Shown here in pieces: positions 26,339 through 34,712 of a DNA stretch of 51,953 nucleotides. The notes under the pieces were generated by a model that saw nothing but the letters and a program-made list of their open reading frames with translations, did not search any database and was not told the DNA's origin. Position 1 is the stretch's first letter. Each line of letters begins with the position of its first letter. The translations under genes were made by a program, and so were the position numbers. The stretch is from the NCBI GenBank assembly GCA_016927855.1, contig JAFGLV010000153.1, forward strand, positions 1-51,953. The letters are read 5' to 3'. This DNA is from Sedimentisphaerales bacterium (GTDB taxonomy: Bacteria; Planctomycetota; Phycisphaerae; Sedimentisphaerales; Anaerobacaceae).

Positions 26339-28265
26339 CACCAGACCCCAGGCGGGCGCAGGCAGGTCCTTCAGAATCATCGTCGGCCTGATCGTCATCG
26401 CCGCGATCGGCCTGGCGGTGGTATGGCTCGGGATCGTCCGAGGCGGCCAATCGCCGCTGGCCGACATTCCCACCTTCGTGGCCAAGCGCGGCCCGCTGCT
26501 GATCAGCGTGCTGGAATCGGGCACGATCAAGGCGCGCGAGCAGGAGGTCATCTACAACGAGGTGGAGGGCCGCACGTCGATCGTCAGCATCGTCCCCGAA
26601 GGCACGCGCGTCAAGAAGGGCGACTTGCTTATCAAGCTCGATGACAGCACGTTGAAGGACACTCGCATCGACCAGGAGATCCGCGTCCAGAATGCCTACG
26701 CTTCACACATCAATGCGGTCGAGAACTTCGAGGTGGTTAAGAACCAGGCCATCAGCGACGTGAATGTCGCAGAGCTGACGCTCGAATTCGCCAGGCAGGA
26801 TTTGCAGAGATACACCGAAGGCCAGTATCCCAACGACAAAGCCGCCGCGGAAAACGAGATCAGGCTGGCCGAAGAAGAATTGACGCGCGCCGAGGAAAAG
26901 CTGACCTGGTCCCAGACACTCTATGATGAGAAGTACCTCTCCAAGACTGAGCTGCAGGCGGACCAGTTGGCGCGAAACAGCGCCGAGGTCAGGCTACAGG
27001 TCAGGAGGAACGACCTCGCCTTGCTCGAGAACTACACCTACAAACGGGAGATCGCGCAGCTCCAAAGTGACGTGACCCAGGCCGAGATGTCGTTGGAGCG
27101 CACCCAACGCAAGGCCCGAGCCAACGTCGTCCAGGCGGAGGCGGACCTGAAAGCCCGGAAACAGGAGTACGACCGCCAGTTGGACAAGCTGACCAAGATC
27201 GAGGATCAGATCAAGAAGGCGACGATCTATGCCCCGCGGGACGGCATGGTCATCTATGCCACCAGCGCCCAACGCGGCATGATGGCGATGATGGACAGTC
27301 GCCAGCCTTTGCAGGAGGGGGTGGAAGTCTTCGAGCGGCAGGAATTGATCTACCTGCCGACGGCGGCCTCGTCCAAGGCGGAAGTGACCATCCACGAGGC
27401 GAGCCTGCAAAAAGTGCGTGTGGGATTGCCGGCTGTCGTTACCGTCGACGCGTTGCCAGGCAAGAAATTCCTGGGCCGGCTCGCCAGCATCGCGCCGCTG
27501 CCCGACCCGCAGAGCATGTTCCTCAATCCCGACCTGAAGGTGTATAACTCCGACGTCTACCTGGACACGGACGATCCGTCGTTGCGGACCGGCATGGGCT
27601 GCAAGGTCGAGATCGTGGTCGAGCAGCATCAGGACGCGGTCTATGTCCCTGTCCAGTCGGTCGTGCGGATCGACGGCCAGCCGACTGTCTACCTGGTCGC
27701 GCCCGACGGCTCTACGCAGCCGCACCCAGTGGAAATCGGCCTGGATAACGACACGATGGTTCATGTCGCCAGCGGGCTGGACGAGGGCCAAACCATTCTC
27801 CTGACGCCCCCTCTGGCCTCTGCGGTGGCGCAGATGGGCTCGAATCTGTCCCTCGGAACCGGTGACCCGAATAGCGCCGGCGGCGCCATGAGCCAGGCGA
27901 TCAGCGAGAGGTTGCAAGAGGCCGACAATCTCGGCATGCCTGGGGCGCCTACCCAAGGGCTGGGCGAGCCTGGGATGGGCGCCGGCGGAATGCCCGGCGG
28001 CGGAGGCTTTCCGGAAATCACCGCCGAGCAGAAGGAGCAGATGCAGCACTTCATGGACAGCATGTCTGCCGAGCAACGAAAGAAGATCGAAGCAGAAATT
28101 CAACGTTTCATGAACATGAGCGCCGAAGAGCGCCAGCAGATGCAGCAGCAGTTCATGAACATGACGCCGGAGGAGCGCCAGCGGATGCAACAGGAATTCA
28201 TGGGTGGCGGCGGCCTGGGCCAGGGTCAGGGCGCAGCGTCCGACGGGCCGGGAGGGAATCCGTAG
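26319..28265 (+). CDS. MacA/HlyD-type periplasmic adaptor with Met/Gln-rich C-terminal repeats
   Basis: 648 residues. One membrane helix near residues 19-41, a lipoyl/barrel-sandwich start (IKAREQEVIYNEVEGRT), a long coiled-coil hairpin (~110-305), the returning lipoyl half (ATIYAPRDGMVIYATS), a beta-barrel region and a membrane-proximal domain (VYVPVQSVVRIDGQPTVYLV). Typical adaptors stop here near residue 530. This protein continues with a Gly/Met-rich linker and three ~22-residue units of the form F M(D/N) xMSAEQR(x) that resemble the LTxxQ repeats of Spy/CpxP. The ATG at 26319 has GGAGGA eight bases upstream. It links the TolC-like duct to the ABC permease. Confidence 0.9.
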   Translation: MTVTKNDTRPQAGAGRSFRIIVGLIVIAAIGLAVVWLGIVRGGQSPLADIPTFVAKRGPLLISVLESGTIKAREQEVIYNEVEGRTSIVSIVPEGTRVKKGDLLIKLDDSTLKDTRIDQEIRVQNAYASHINAVENFEVVKNQAISDVNVAELTLEFARQDLQRYTEGQYPNDKAAAENEIRLAEEELTRAEEKLTWSQTLYDEKYLSKTELQADQLARNSAEVRLQVRRNDLALLENYTYKREIAQLQSDVTQAEMSLERTQRKARANVVQAEADLKARKQEYDRQLDKLTKIEDQIKKATIYAPRDGMVIYATSAQRGMMAMMDSRQPLQEGVEVFERQELIYLPTAASSKAEVTIHEASLQKVRVGLPAVVTVDALPGKKFLGRLASIAPLPDPQSMFLNPDLKVYNSDVYLDTDDPSLRTGMGCKVEIVVEQHQDAVYVPVQSVVRIDGQPTVYLVAPDGSTQPHPVEIGLDNDTMVHVASGLDEGQTILLTPPLASAVAQMGSNLSLGTGDPNSAGGAMSQAISERLQEADNLGMPGAPTQGLGEPGMGAGGMPGGGGFPEITAEQKEQMQHFMDSMSAEQRKKIEAEIQRFMNMSAEERQQMQQQFMNMTPEERQRMQQEFMGGGGLGQGQGAASDGPGGNP

Positions 28266-29021
<756 letters not shown>

Positions 29022-30383
29022 GAATCTCCTCCTGCACAAGCTGCGCTCGTTCTTGACCATGTTGGGTGTGGTTTTCGGCGTCGGCAGTGTGGTGGCGATG
29101 CTCTCGGTCGGCGAAGGCGCCAGCGCCGAAGCCATGGACCAGATCCGCCGGCTGGGCAGCAACAACATCATCATCTCTTCCGTCAAGTCTGCCGAAGAAG
29201 AGCAAGCCCAGGCCAGCGTCCAACGGTCGCGCATCAGCGTCTATGGGTTGACCTACCAGGACTTCACGCGCGTCGCGGCCAGTTTCAACCACGTCAAACA
29301 GGCGGCGCCGGTGAAGCTGACGCGCAAGGACTCGCGCCTGCGCGAAAGGTCGATGGAGCTGAGGGTCGTGGGGACGACGCCTCAATGGTTCGACCTGGTG
29401 CCGCGTGAGATCGTAGCGGGTCGCGTGCTGATGCAGGCCGACGAGGATGAACGCGCTCCGGTAGCGGTGCTGACGGAATTCGGCGCGCGAAAGATCCTCG
29501 CCACCGAAGCGGTCATCGGTCAGACGATTCGCATCACCGGCAACGAGTTCAAGGTCGTCGGTGTGGTCAAGAGCGAAAGCGGCCAGGCCGGCAACATTCA
29601 GATTCCCGACCAGGAGGCCGACGTCTACATTCCCCTGGGTGTGGCGCGGACGTATTTCGGCGACATTTCGATCCGCCAGAAGTCGGGCTCGATGGAAGCC
29701 GAGCAGGTCCAGTTGCACCAGATCATCGTGCAGGTGGAGGATTCGCGGTACGTCGAAGCGGTCGCGGCCGGGATCGAACGGATGCTCGAGCAGTTCCACA
29801 ACAAGAAGGACTACGCGATCAGTGTGCCTTTGGCGTTGCTGCGCCAGGCCAAGGCGACTAAGCGGACCTTCAATATCGTTCTCGGCTCCATCGCCGGCAT
29901 CAGCCTGCTCGTCGGCGGCATCGGGATCATGAACATCATGCTCGCCTCGGTGACGGAGCGCACGCGCGAGATCGGCATCCGCCGGGCCATCGGCGCCAAG
30001 CGCCGCCAGATCATCTACCAGTTCCTCATCGAGACGGTCGTCCTCTCCACCACCGGCGGGCTCATCGGCCTGGGGGTCGGCGTCCTGATCCCCTTCCTCA
30101 TCACGTATTTCTCCGGTATGGCCACCGTCATTACCCTCAATGGTGTGCTGCTGCCGCTGCTGATCAGCATGGCCATCGGCATCCTCTTCGGGCTCTATCC
30201 CGCCATGAACGCCGCCAAGGTCGATCCGATCATCGCGCTGCGCCACGAATAGTGTGCGCCCCAGCCGCCCTCGGCTGGCGTCGTTGCGAGCGTGCGCATT
30301 TCGGCGCGGCTGGGCTGTAACGTCTACGCCTCTGCCTCCACTGTCCAGCAAAGATGCTAACCCCATTCTGAAAGGAGCTGGAG

Positions 30384-31115
30384 ATGTCCAGGAAGATGAT
30401 CGCCGGTCTGGTCGGAATAGGTCTGTTGAGTGTGGTTGGAATGTTGATGGCCCAGGACGGCTTTCGCGGTCCCGGCGGCCGGCGGGGCGGACGCCGAGGC
30501 TTCGGCTTTGGCGAAGGGGCCTTCGAGACGGCGCCGGTGCCCAAGAACGACGCGGAGAAGAAGATCCTCGACGTGCTCGACGAATTGGATCGGACGCAGA
30601 GCGGTGGCATGATGAACGTGCCGGCGCACGACGGCAGGCTGCTGAGACTGCTGGCCGAGTCGACCGGCGCCCAGCAGGTGGTCGAGATCGGCACCTCCAA
30701 CGGCTATTCGGGGATCTGGCAGTGCCTGGCGCTCAAGAGCACAGGAGGCAAGCTGACGACCTTTGAAATCGACGCCCGCCGGGCGGCGCTGGCGCGGGAG
30801 AACTTCAAGAAAGCCGGCGTCGATGACATCGTTACGCTCGTGGAAGGAGACGCCCACGAGACGGTCCAGAATTTCAAGGGCGAGATCGACATTCTCTTTA
30901 TCGACGCCGATAAGGAAGGCTACCTCGACTACCTCAACAAGCTGCTGCCTCAGGTCCGTCCCGGCGGCATGGTCCTGGCCCACAACATCAACGCCGGTCA
31001 GGCCGATCCCGGCTACATCAGAGCCATCACGACGAATCCCGACCTCGAAACGATCTTCCTCAGCGATGGCGGCGGTGTCAGTGTCACCCTCAAGAAACGC
31101 GGCCTGGCCCACTAG
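30384..31115 (+). CDS. O-methyltransferase (family 3) with an N-terminal export signal
   Basis: 243 residues. Residues ~1-23 (KMIAGLVGIGLLSVVGMLMA) look like a Sec signal, followed by a Gly/Arg-rich linker (GFRGPGGRRGGRRGFGFGEG), then a complete class I SAM-binding fold: motif I VVEIGTSNGYSGIW, FEIDARRAALARENF, GDAHETV, and LFIDADKEGYLDYL. The usual metal-binding DN after strand 5 reads HN here (VLAHNINAG). The family methylates catechol-like hydroxyls with SAM, normally in the cytoplasm, so an exported form is puzzling. GGAG lies nine bases before the ATG. It sits 131 bases after the efflux permease on the same strand and may belong to that operon. Confidence 0.85.
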   Translation: MSRKMIAGLVGIGLLSVVGMLMAQDGFRGPGGRRGGRRGFGFGEGAFETAPVPKNDAEKKILDVLDELDRTQSGGMMNVPAHDGRLLRLLAESTGAQQVVEIGTSNGYSGIWQCLALKSTGGKLTTFEIDARRAALARENFKKAGVDDIVTLVEGDAHETVQNFKGEIDILFIDADKEGYLDYLNKLLPQVRPGGMVLAHNINAGQADPGYIRAITTNPDLETIFLSDGGGVSVTLKKRGLAH

Positions 31116-31156
31116 GGGGCAGAGATTTCCCAGAAACGGCAGGAGTCCGGCCCCAC

Positions 31157-31591
31157 TCATGATCGGCCCGATTGTGGAGCGCCAGACGTGAATCCAGAGC
31201 GTGAGGGCGGTATTCGCTGCTGCCATATGCGTTCTTCACCGGCAATCAGGGGGGCGGGGCATCCTCTCGCCGGAACGGTCCTGTTGTCGGTGGTGGGCAA
31301 CATGCAGACCGGGACAGTCCGCCAATTCAATTCTCTGCACGCCTCGAAGCGCAGTTGGCCGGCGACGATTCGATAGCGTCCGCTGTCCGTCCTTGTGACC
31401 AGGATTGGCTGCAACAGCCTTCTCTCGTGAATGCTCTGGGCCAATTGCTTGACATCCTGGGCATCGCTCCCCGGCGTGGGGACTTCAATCGTCTCTATCG
31501 GCACCACCCTTACGGGCTCCGCAGGGGGAGTGATGTCCTTCTCGTTGTCTTCAAGCGCCGCTCTATATGAATACACATAGGGAATAGCCAA
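31157..31591 (-). CDS. Small ParB-like nuclease-domain protein
   Basis: 144 residues, starting at a TTG that overlaps the end of the preceding gene by 29 bases. Residues ~28-100 form a ParB N-terminal domain: VPIETIEVP, then DVKQLAQSIHERRLLQPILV, then YRIVAGQLRFEACRELNW, where GQLRFEA replaces the GERR box. No helix-turn-helix or C-terminal dimerisation domain of chromosomal ParB is present; the last ~40 residues look disordered. ParB N-terminal folds bind CTP or act as nucleases or kinases in different families; none can be assigned. It is last in a four-gene minus-strand cluster. Start codon choice is weak, since no ATG is available. Confidence 0.65.
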   Translation of the reverse strand: MAIPYVYSYRAALEDNEKDITPPAEPVRVVPIETIEVPTPGSDAQDVKQLAQSIHERRLLQPILVTRTDSGRYRIVAGQLRFEACRELNWRTVPVCMLPTTDNRTVPARGCPAPLIAGEERIWQQRIPPSRSGFTSGAPQSGRS

Positions 31592-31898
31592 GTCTACTGA
31601 CGGTGTGTTCTGGATTTCTTCGAAGATTCTCTTCCAACGCGGCGACCAGTCTGACGACCCGGCCGAGCATCTCGGCCTCCGCGCCGGGCTTTCGCTGCCG
31701 CGCGAAATGCGAGCGAATGCACAGCAAGATCAGGTTAGCGCAGACACCAATCGCGGCCACAATACCCACCATTTTCAGAGCCGTGAATCCCGGCACGATC
31801 TGCCTTGGTGGCTGCCGCAGGCCGTCAAGCATGATCGAGGCGACGGCAAGCAGAGCCAACATGACTATCCACCAGACGGTCCTATTGGTTTTCTTCAT
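31563..31898 (-). CDS. Small two-helix membrane protein
   Basis: 111 residues, family not recognised. Two predicted membrane helices (TVWWIVMLALLAVASIML and ALKMVGIVAAIGVCANLIL) are followed by a charged cytoplasmic tail (RSHFARQRKPGAEAEMLGR...AALEENLRR) that could form a short coiled coil. ATG 31898 has AGGTGG five bases upstream; a GTG at 31979, touching the stop of the preceding gene, would add 27 residues. It overlaps the ParB-like gene by 29 bases, which suggests co-translation. Confidence 0.6.
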   Translation of the reverse strand: MKKTNRTVWWIVMLALLAVASIMLDGLRQPPRQIVPGFTALKMVGIVAAIGVCANLILLCIRSHFARQRKPGAEAEMLGRVVRLVAALEENLRRNPEHTVSRLGYSLCVFI

Positions 31899-31979
31899 GT
31901 GCGCCACCTTATTGCGACGACCGAGATACAAGCCGAATCCTGCCGGCGTGGGACGAAGACGCAACGCGTCATTCCGCAC

Positions 31980-32681
31980 CTATAGGGCGAAATCGCCTGC
32001 CGCTTCCGGCTGATACAGCAACTCGTGAACGCTGATCCGGCCTTCGACGATGTCGCCGACCCGTTGGCCGAGAAGCGACAGGCCGATCGGCGTCAAGACC
32101 GAGACTTTCATGCTCTCGAAATCCGTATCAGTCGTGGCGTCGGCCGGAAAGACCAGTGACAGCACCATGTCGGCCCCGTCGTGGTCGTCCCTAAGTCGTA
32201 CCCTGGAGTTCATGGTCACAACATTGCCTGGGACATCCCGGGGCGCCACGACATCGGCCGTCTCCAGCAACTGCTGAAGTCTGCCCAAGGGGGCCTTCAT
32301 CGCGGGATTCGTGCTTTGAGCGGTGGCGAGAAGCATACGAAGGCGCATGGCATCATAGTCCGTCACTTGACGGCGAGGTTGCACTGCGGAAGCGTCATGG
32401 GTCCTTTCGGTAGATCTCGACTGGGAACTCAGAGGTATCCCGCGCATCGTGCAGAAGTCAATGATGCGCGTGCTTATCAGTTTCCACTGATGGGATGACA
32501 AGCTGTTGTTCAGCATCGCTCCGGGAGCGCTGAAGAATACCGTGTGGGCCTCCTGTGTATGGCGTACATGAAGACACTGGACGGACCCTTCCCACCAGCA
32601 CAGATGGTAGTATCTCTCGTCGCTCGGTTGGGCCGCCGCGATTGCCTTGCTCACGATATGACGTACGTGCTTTTCAGCCAT
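31980..32681 (-). CDS. Rnk/GreA-C-terminal-like protein with unknown N-terminal domain
   Basis: 233 residues. The C-terminal ~130 residues match the layout of Rnk (regulator of nucleoside diphosphate kinase): a short helical arm, DVPGNVVTMNSRVRLRD, a FKBP-like GreA/B-C fold with VSVLTPIGLSLLGQRVGD and the ending ELLYQPEAAGDF. Rnk binds RNA polymerase without the catalytic coiled coil of GreA. The first ~95 residues (HIVSKAIAAAQPSDERYYHLCWWEGSV onwards, three Trp and several Cys/His) are not part of Rnk and I do not recognise them. ATG 32681 has AAGGAG eight bases upstream. Second gene in the minus-strand cluster. Confidence 0.75.
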   Translation of the reverse strand: MAEKHVRHIVSKAIAAAQPSDERYYHLCWWEGSVQCLHVRHTQEAHTVFFSAPGAMLNNSLSSHQWKLISTRIIDFCTMRGIPLSSQSRSTERTHDASAVQPRRQVTDYDAMRLRMLLATAQSTNPAMKAPLGRLQQLLETADVVAPRDVPGNVVTMNSRVRLRDDHDGADMVLSLVFPADATTDTDFESMKVSVLTPIGLSLLGQRVGDIVEGRISVHELLYQPEAAGDFAL

Positions 32682-32778
32682 TTGTAGGTCTCCTTGTCAT
32701 TACCTACATTGCTTTTCGTCCAGGTTGGATTCATGTCTCTGGAGCTCCTGTCTGCCGGCGTGCTCCGTCTGGGCAGGC

Positions 32779-33003
32779 CTACAGACGCGCAAGTTCGACG
32801 GTTCCGACCTCGTCCATGTCCAGAACGATCGAATACGTGTAATGCCCCCTGGCCTCAAGGTAGACCTGCCCGGCCGGAAGGTGTTTGCGGCACTCTCGCA
32901 GGGCGTACGTCTTGGCCTCGACCAGATTCTGCGCTTCTACTGCCATGGTGCTGCAGGCCTTTCCGGGTCCTACGTTCTTCATTTCGATCGTCCACTTTGT
33001 CAT
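32779..33003 (-). CDS. Small protein of unknown function
   Basis: 74 residues, not recognised. An alternating pattern (TIEMKNVGPGKACSTM...VYLEARGHYTYSIVLDMDEVG) suggests a small alpha/beta fold. No signal peptide or membrane helix. A modest GAGAA lies just before the ATG. It is the first gene of the cluster that continues with the Rnk-like gene 97 bases downstream. Its reality rests on position, composition and a protein-like sequence. Confidence 0.5.
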   Translation of the reverse strand: MTKWTIEMKNVGPGKACSTMAVEAQNLVEAKTYALRECRKHLPAGQVYLEARGHYTYSIVLDMDEVGTVELARL

Positions 33004-33691
33004 TTCTCAACACTGCCATCCTGTAAGGATCTGTTCCCGCGCTTGTCCTTCCCGCCGTCCGCAGGCGGCGCGCGGACGGTTCTCGGGAGGCATACGACAC
33101 AGTTCTGAGGTTCATCCGTTGGCAGAGCGCGTAAGCTGGGCGCTGCGACAGGAATCCGGGTGACGCAGACGCAGGCCCTATGAGAGGTCTGCCGCCGACG
33201 CGACGTTTGCGGGAAGCTCTTCGTTTCTGGGCAAATGAGGGTGCTTGTTATGGAAGGCAGGTCCGGCAAGGCTACGCGAATGCACGCAATTGTACCCTGG
33301 CTTGTGGGCCGAGCCAACTGCGAAGAAGATGTGACTCATGTAGACTCTCATCGTCGCACCTCACGGCGTCAGAACAAAATCCACTCGATTCGGCAGGCTA
33401 TTACCTGCCGACTGCTCAGATCCTTGTTTCCTGCCAAAATCATTGGCATCGCTTTTTGACATGGCGTCGCAATCGCTTGTTTATACGTCGATGCCAAATC
33501 GTGTCCAGTATACCATAGCGCCGAGGGAAGTCAACTCCTCCGATTCGCTTCAGGAAGTTGGACGCGCGATCTGGCACGCACTGCACCGGCGGTGCGGCGC
33601 TTGCGTGCATTCTCACATCGGTGTACGATTCATCTTGGTGGCAGGTTCGATTTCCGCGATTTGCGCTCGCAAGCATTGAAAGGGTGGGTGG
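33004..33691. other. Long intergenic region, lower GC, with one strong stem-loop
   Basis: A perfect 8-bp stem at 33055-33079 (CCGTCCGC and GCGGACGG around AGGCGGCGC) lies upstream of the minus-strand cluster. On the + strand TTGACA at 33456 with TTATAC about 19 bases later may be a promoter towards the SGNH gene, but spacing is poor. Short frames on both strands lack ribosome sites and protein-like composition, so I call no gene here. Confidence 0.4.
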
Positions 33692-34372
33692 ATGTCGTCA
33701 GCGTACGTCATGCTGTTGTCGATCGTATCGGCGCTCGCCGCCGCTCAGACCGGCGATCCCGGTGTCAATCCGGACCCGAACCGGTTTGCTGGGGAGATCG
33801 AGGCGTTCGCGCAGTGGGATAGCAAGAACGCGATACCGGCCGATCCGATCCTCTTCGTCGGCAGTTCGAGCATTCGCCTGTGGAAAACGCACGAGTCGTT
33901 TCCGGAATTGCCGATCGTCAACCGGGGCTTCGGAGGCGCGCACATATCCGACGTGGTTCATTTTGCCGATCGTATCGTTCTGCCATACGCGCCGAGGCTC
34001 ATTGTCTTCTACGCCGGAGACAACGACGTCGCGGCAGGCAAGTCCGCCAGTCGCGTGTTGTGCGATTACCGTCGCTTCGTCGAATTGGTCCACGCCAAGC
34101 TGCCCGAGACCCGAATCATCTTCATCTCGATCAAGCCCAGCTCCAGCCGCTGGTCGCTGTAGGCTGAGATGAACAAAGCCAACGATCTGGTCAAGACGTT
34201 CTCGGAACGGAGCGGCCGATTGCTCTTTGCGGACCTGGGCACGCCGTTGCTGGGTGCCGACGGCGAGCCCGACCCCACGCTGTTCCTCGACGACCGACTC
34301 CATATCAATGCACGCGGTTATGCCCTCTGGACCAAGGCGCTGGCACCGCTGCTGCCGCCCAGCGGTGATTGA
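33692..34372 (+). pseudogene. SGNH/GDSL hydrolase interrupted by one in-frame TAG
   Basis: The frame encodes a secreted SGNH hydrolase of ~226 residues but has a TAG at 34160-34162 after SIKPSSSRWSL. The same frame continues AEMNKANDLVKTF with no shift. Family blocks sit on both sides: block I ILFVGSSSIRLW (Ser nucleophile), block III FYAGDNDVAAG, and after the TAG block V DDRLHINARGY with the catalytic Asp and His. The product stopping at the TAG would lack the Asp-His pair. GGGTGG precedes the ATG and the first ~18 residues look like a signal peptide. A single base change explains the stop. It could be a recent pseudogene, a read-through case or a sequence error. Confidence 0.8.
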
Positions 34373-34457
34373 GTTTCGCCCCGCTGGCGCCTCTTCTGAC
34401 ACCGGCAGTCCCATAACCCGAATTGTCTCCACAGCCATCACCGACGGGGCAAAGGTC
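34373..34457. other. Spacer between SGNH pseudogene and beta-helix promoter
   Basis: No gene or recognised site seen. Confidence 0.4.
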
Positions 34458-34486
34458 TGGACAAACAAGCTTCGATTTGCTACAAT
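34458..34486 (+). promoter_or_regulatory. Promoter of the second beta-helix gene
   Basis: TGGACA and TACAAT are 17 bases apart, and TG before the -10 (TGCTACAAT) makes it an extended -10 box. The start codon is at 34713, so the transcript would have a leader of about 220 bases. Confidence 0.6.
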
Positions 34487-34616
34487 GAAAGGCCTTGGGG
34501 GTGCAGGTATTTGACCTCGCGGCGTCAGCGGGCCGCAGGTGCCGGAATCTTGCGTCTCCACAGGAATAAGCGTTAAATATCACGCCTCGGACGGCACTAA
34601 GTGTAGAACATTCGTG

Positions 34617-34663
34617 GCAGGCTGTAGGCTGGAGGCGTCAAGCCCCAGGGACCTCCGGCCTGC
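34617..34663 (+). promoter_or_regulatory. Structured 5' leader hairpin
   Basis: Nested arms GCAGG (34617)...CCTGC (34659) and GGAGG (34631)...CCTCC (34652) form a two-part stem 50 bases before the start codon. The CCTCC could also pair with the ribosome site GGGAGGAGGG just before the ATG, so two alternative folds are possible. No known riboswitch consensus was recognised. Confidence 0.35.
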
Positions 34664-34712
34664 GGCCCATGGCCTATGGTCTTGCGTAATCTTCTTGGGA
34701 GGAGGGTTAAGC

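Noticed and set aside
33443..33679. 78-codon frames on both strands
   Set aside because: No ribosome site, unlike-protein composition, and the two strands cannot both code; promoter-like DNA is the simpler reading.
34440..34712. Possible c-di-GMP-type riboswitch in the beta-helix leader
   Set aside because: Fragments such as GGGCAAA were seen but the conserved core segments do not occur in order.
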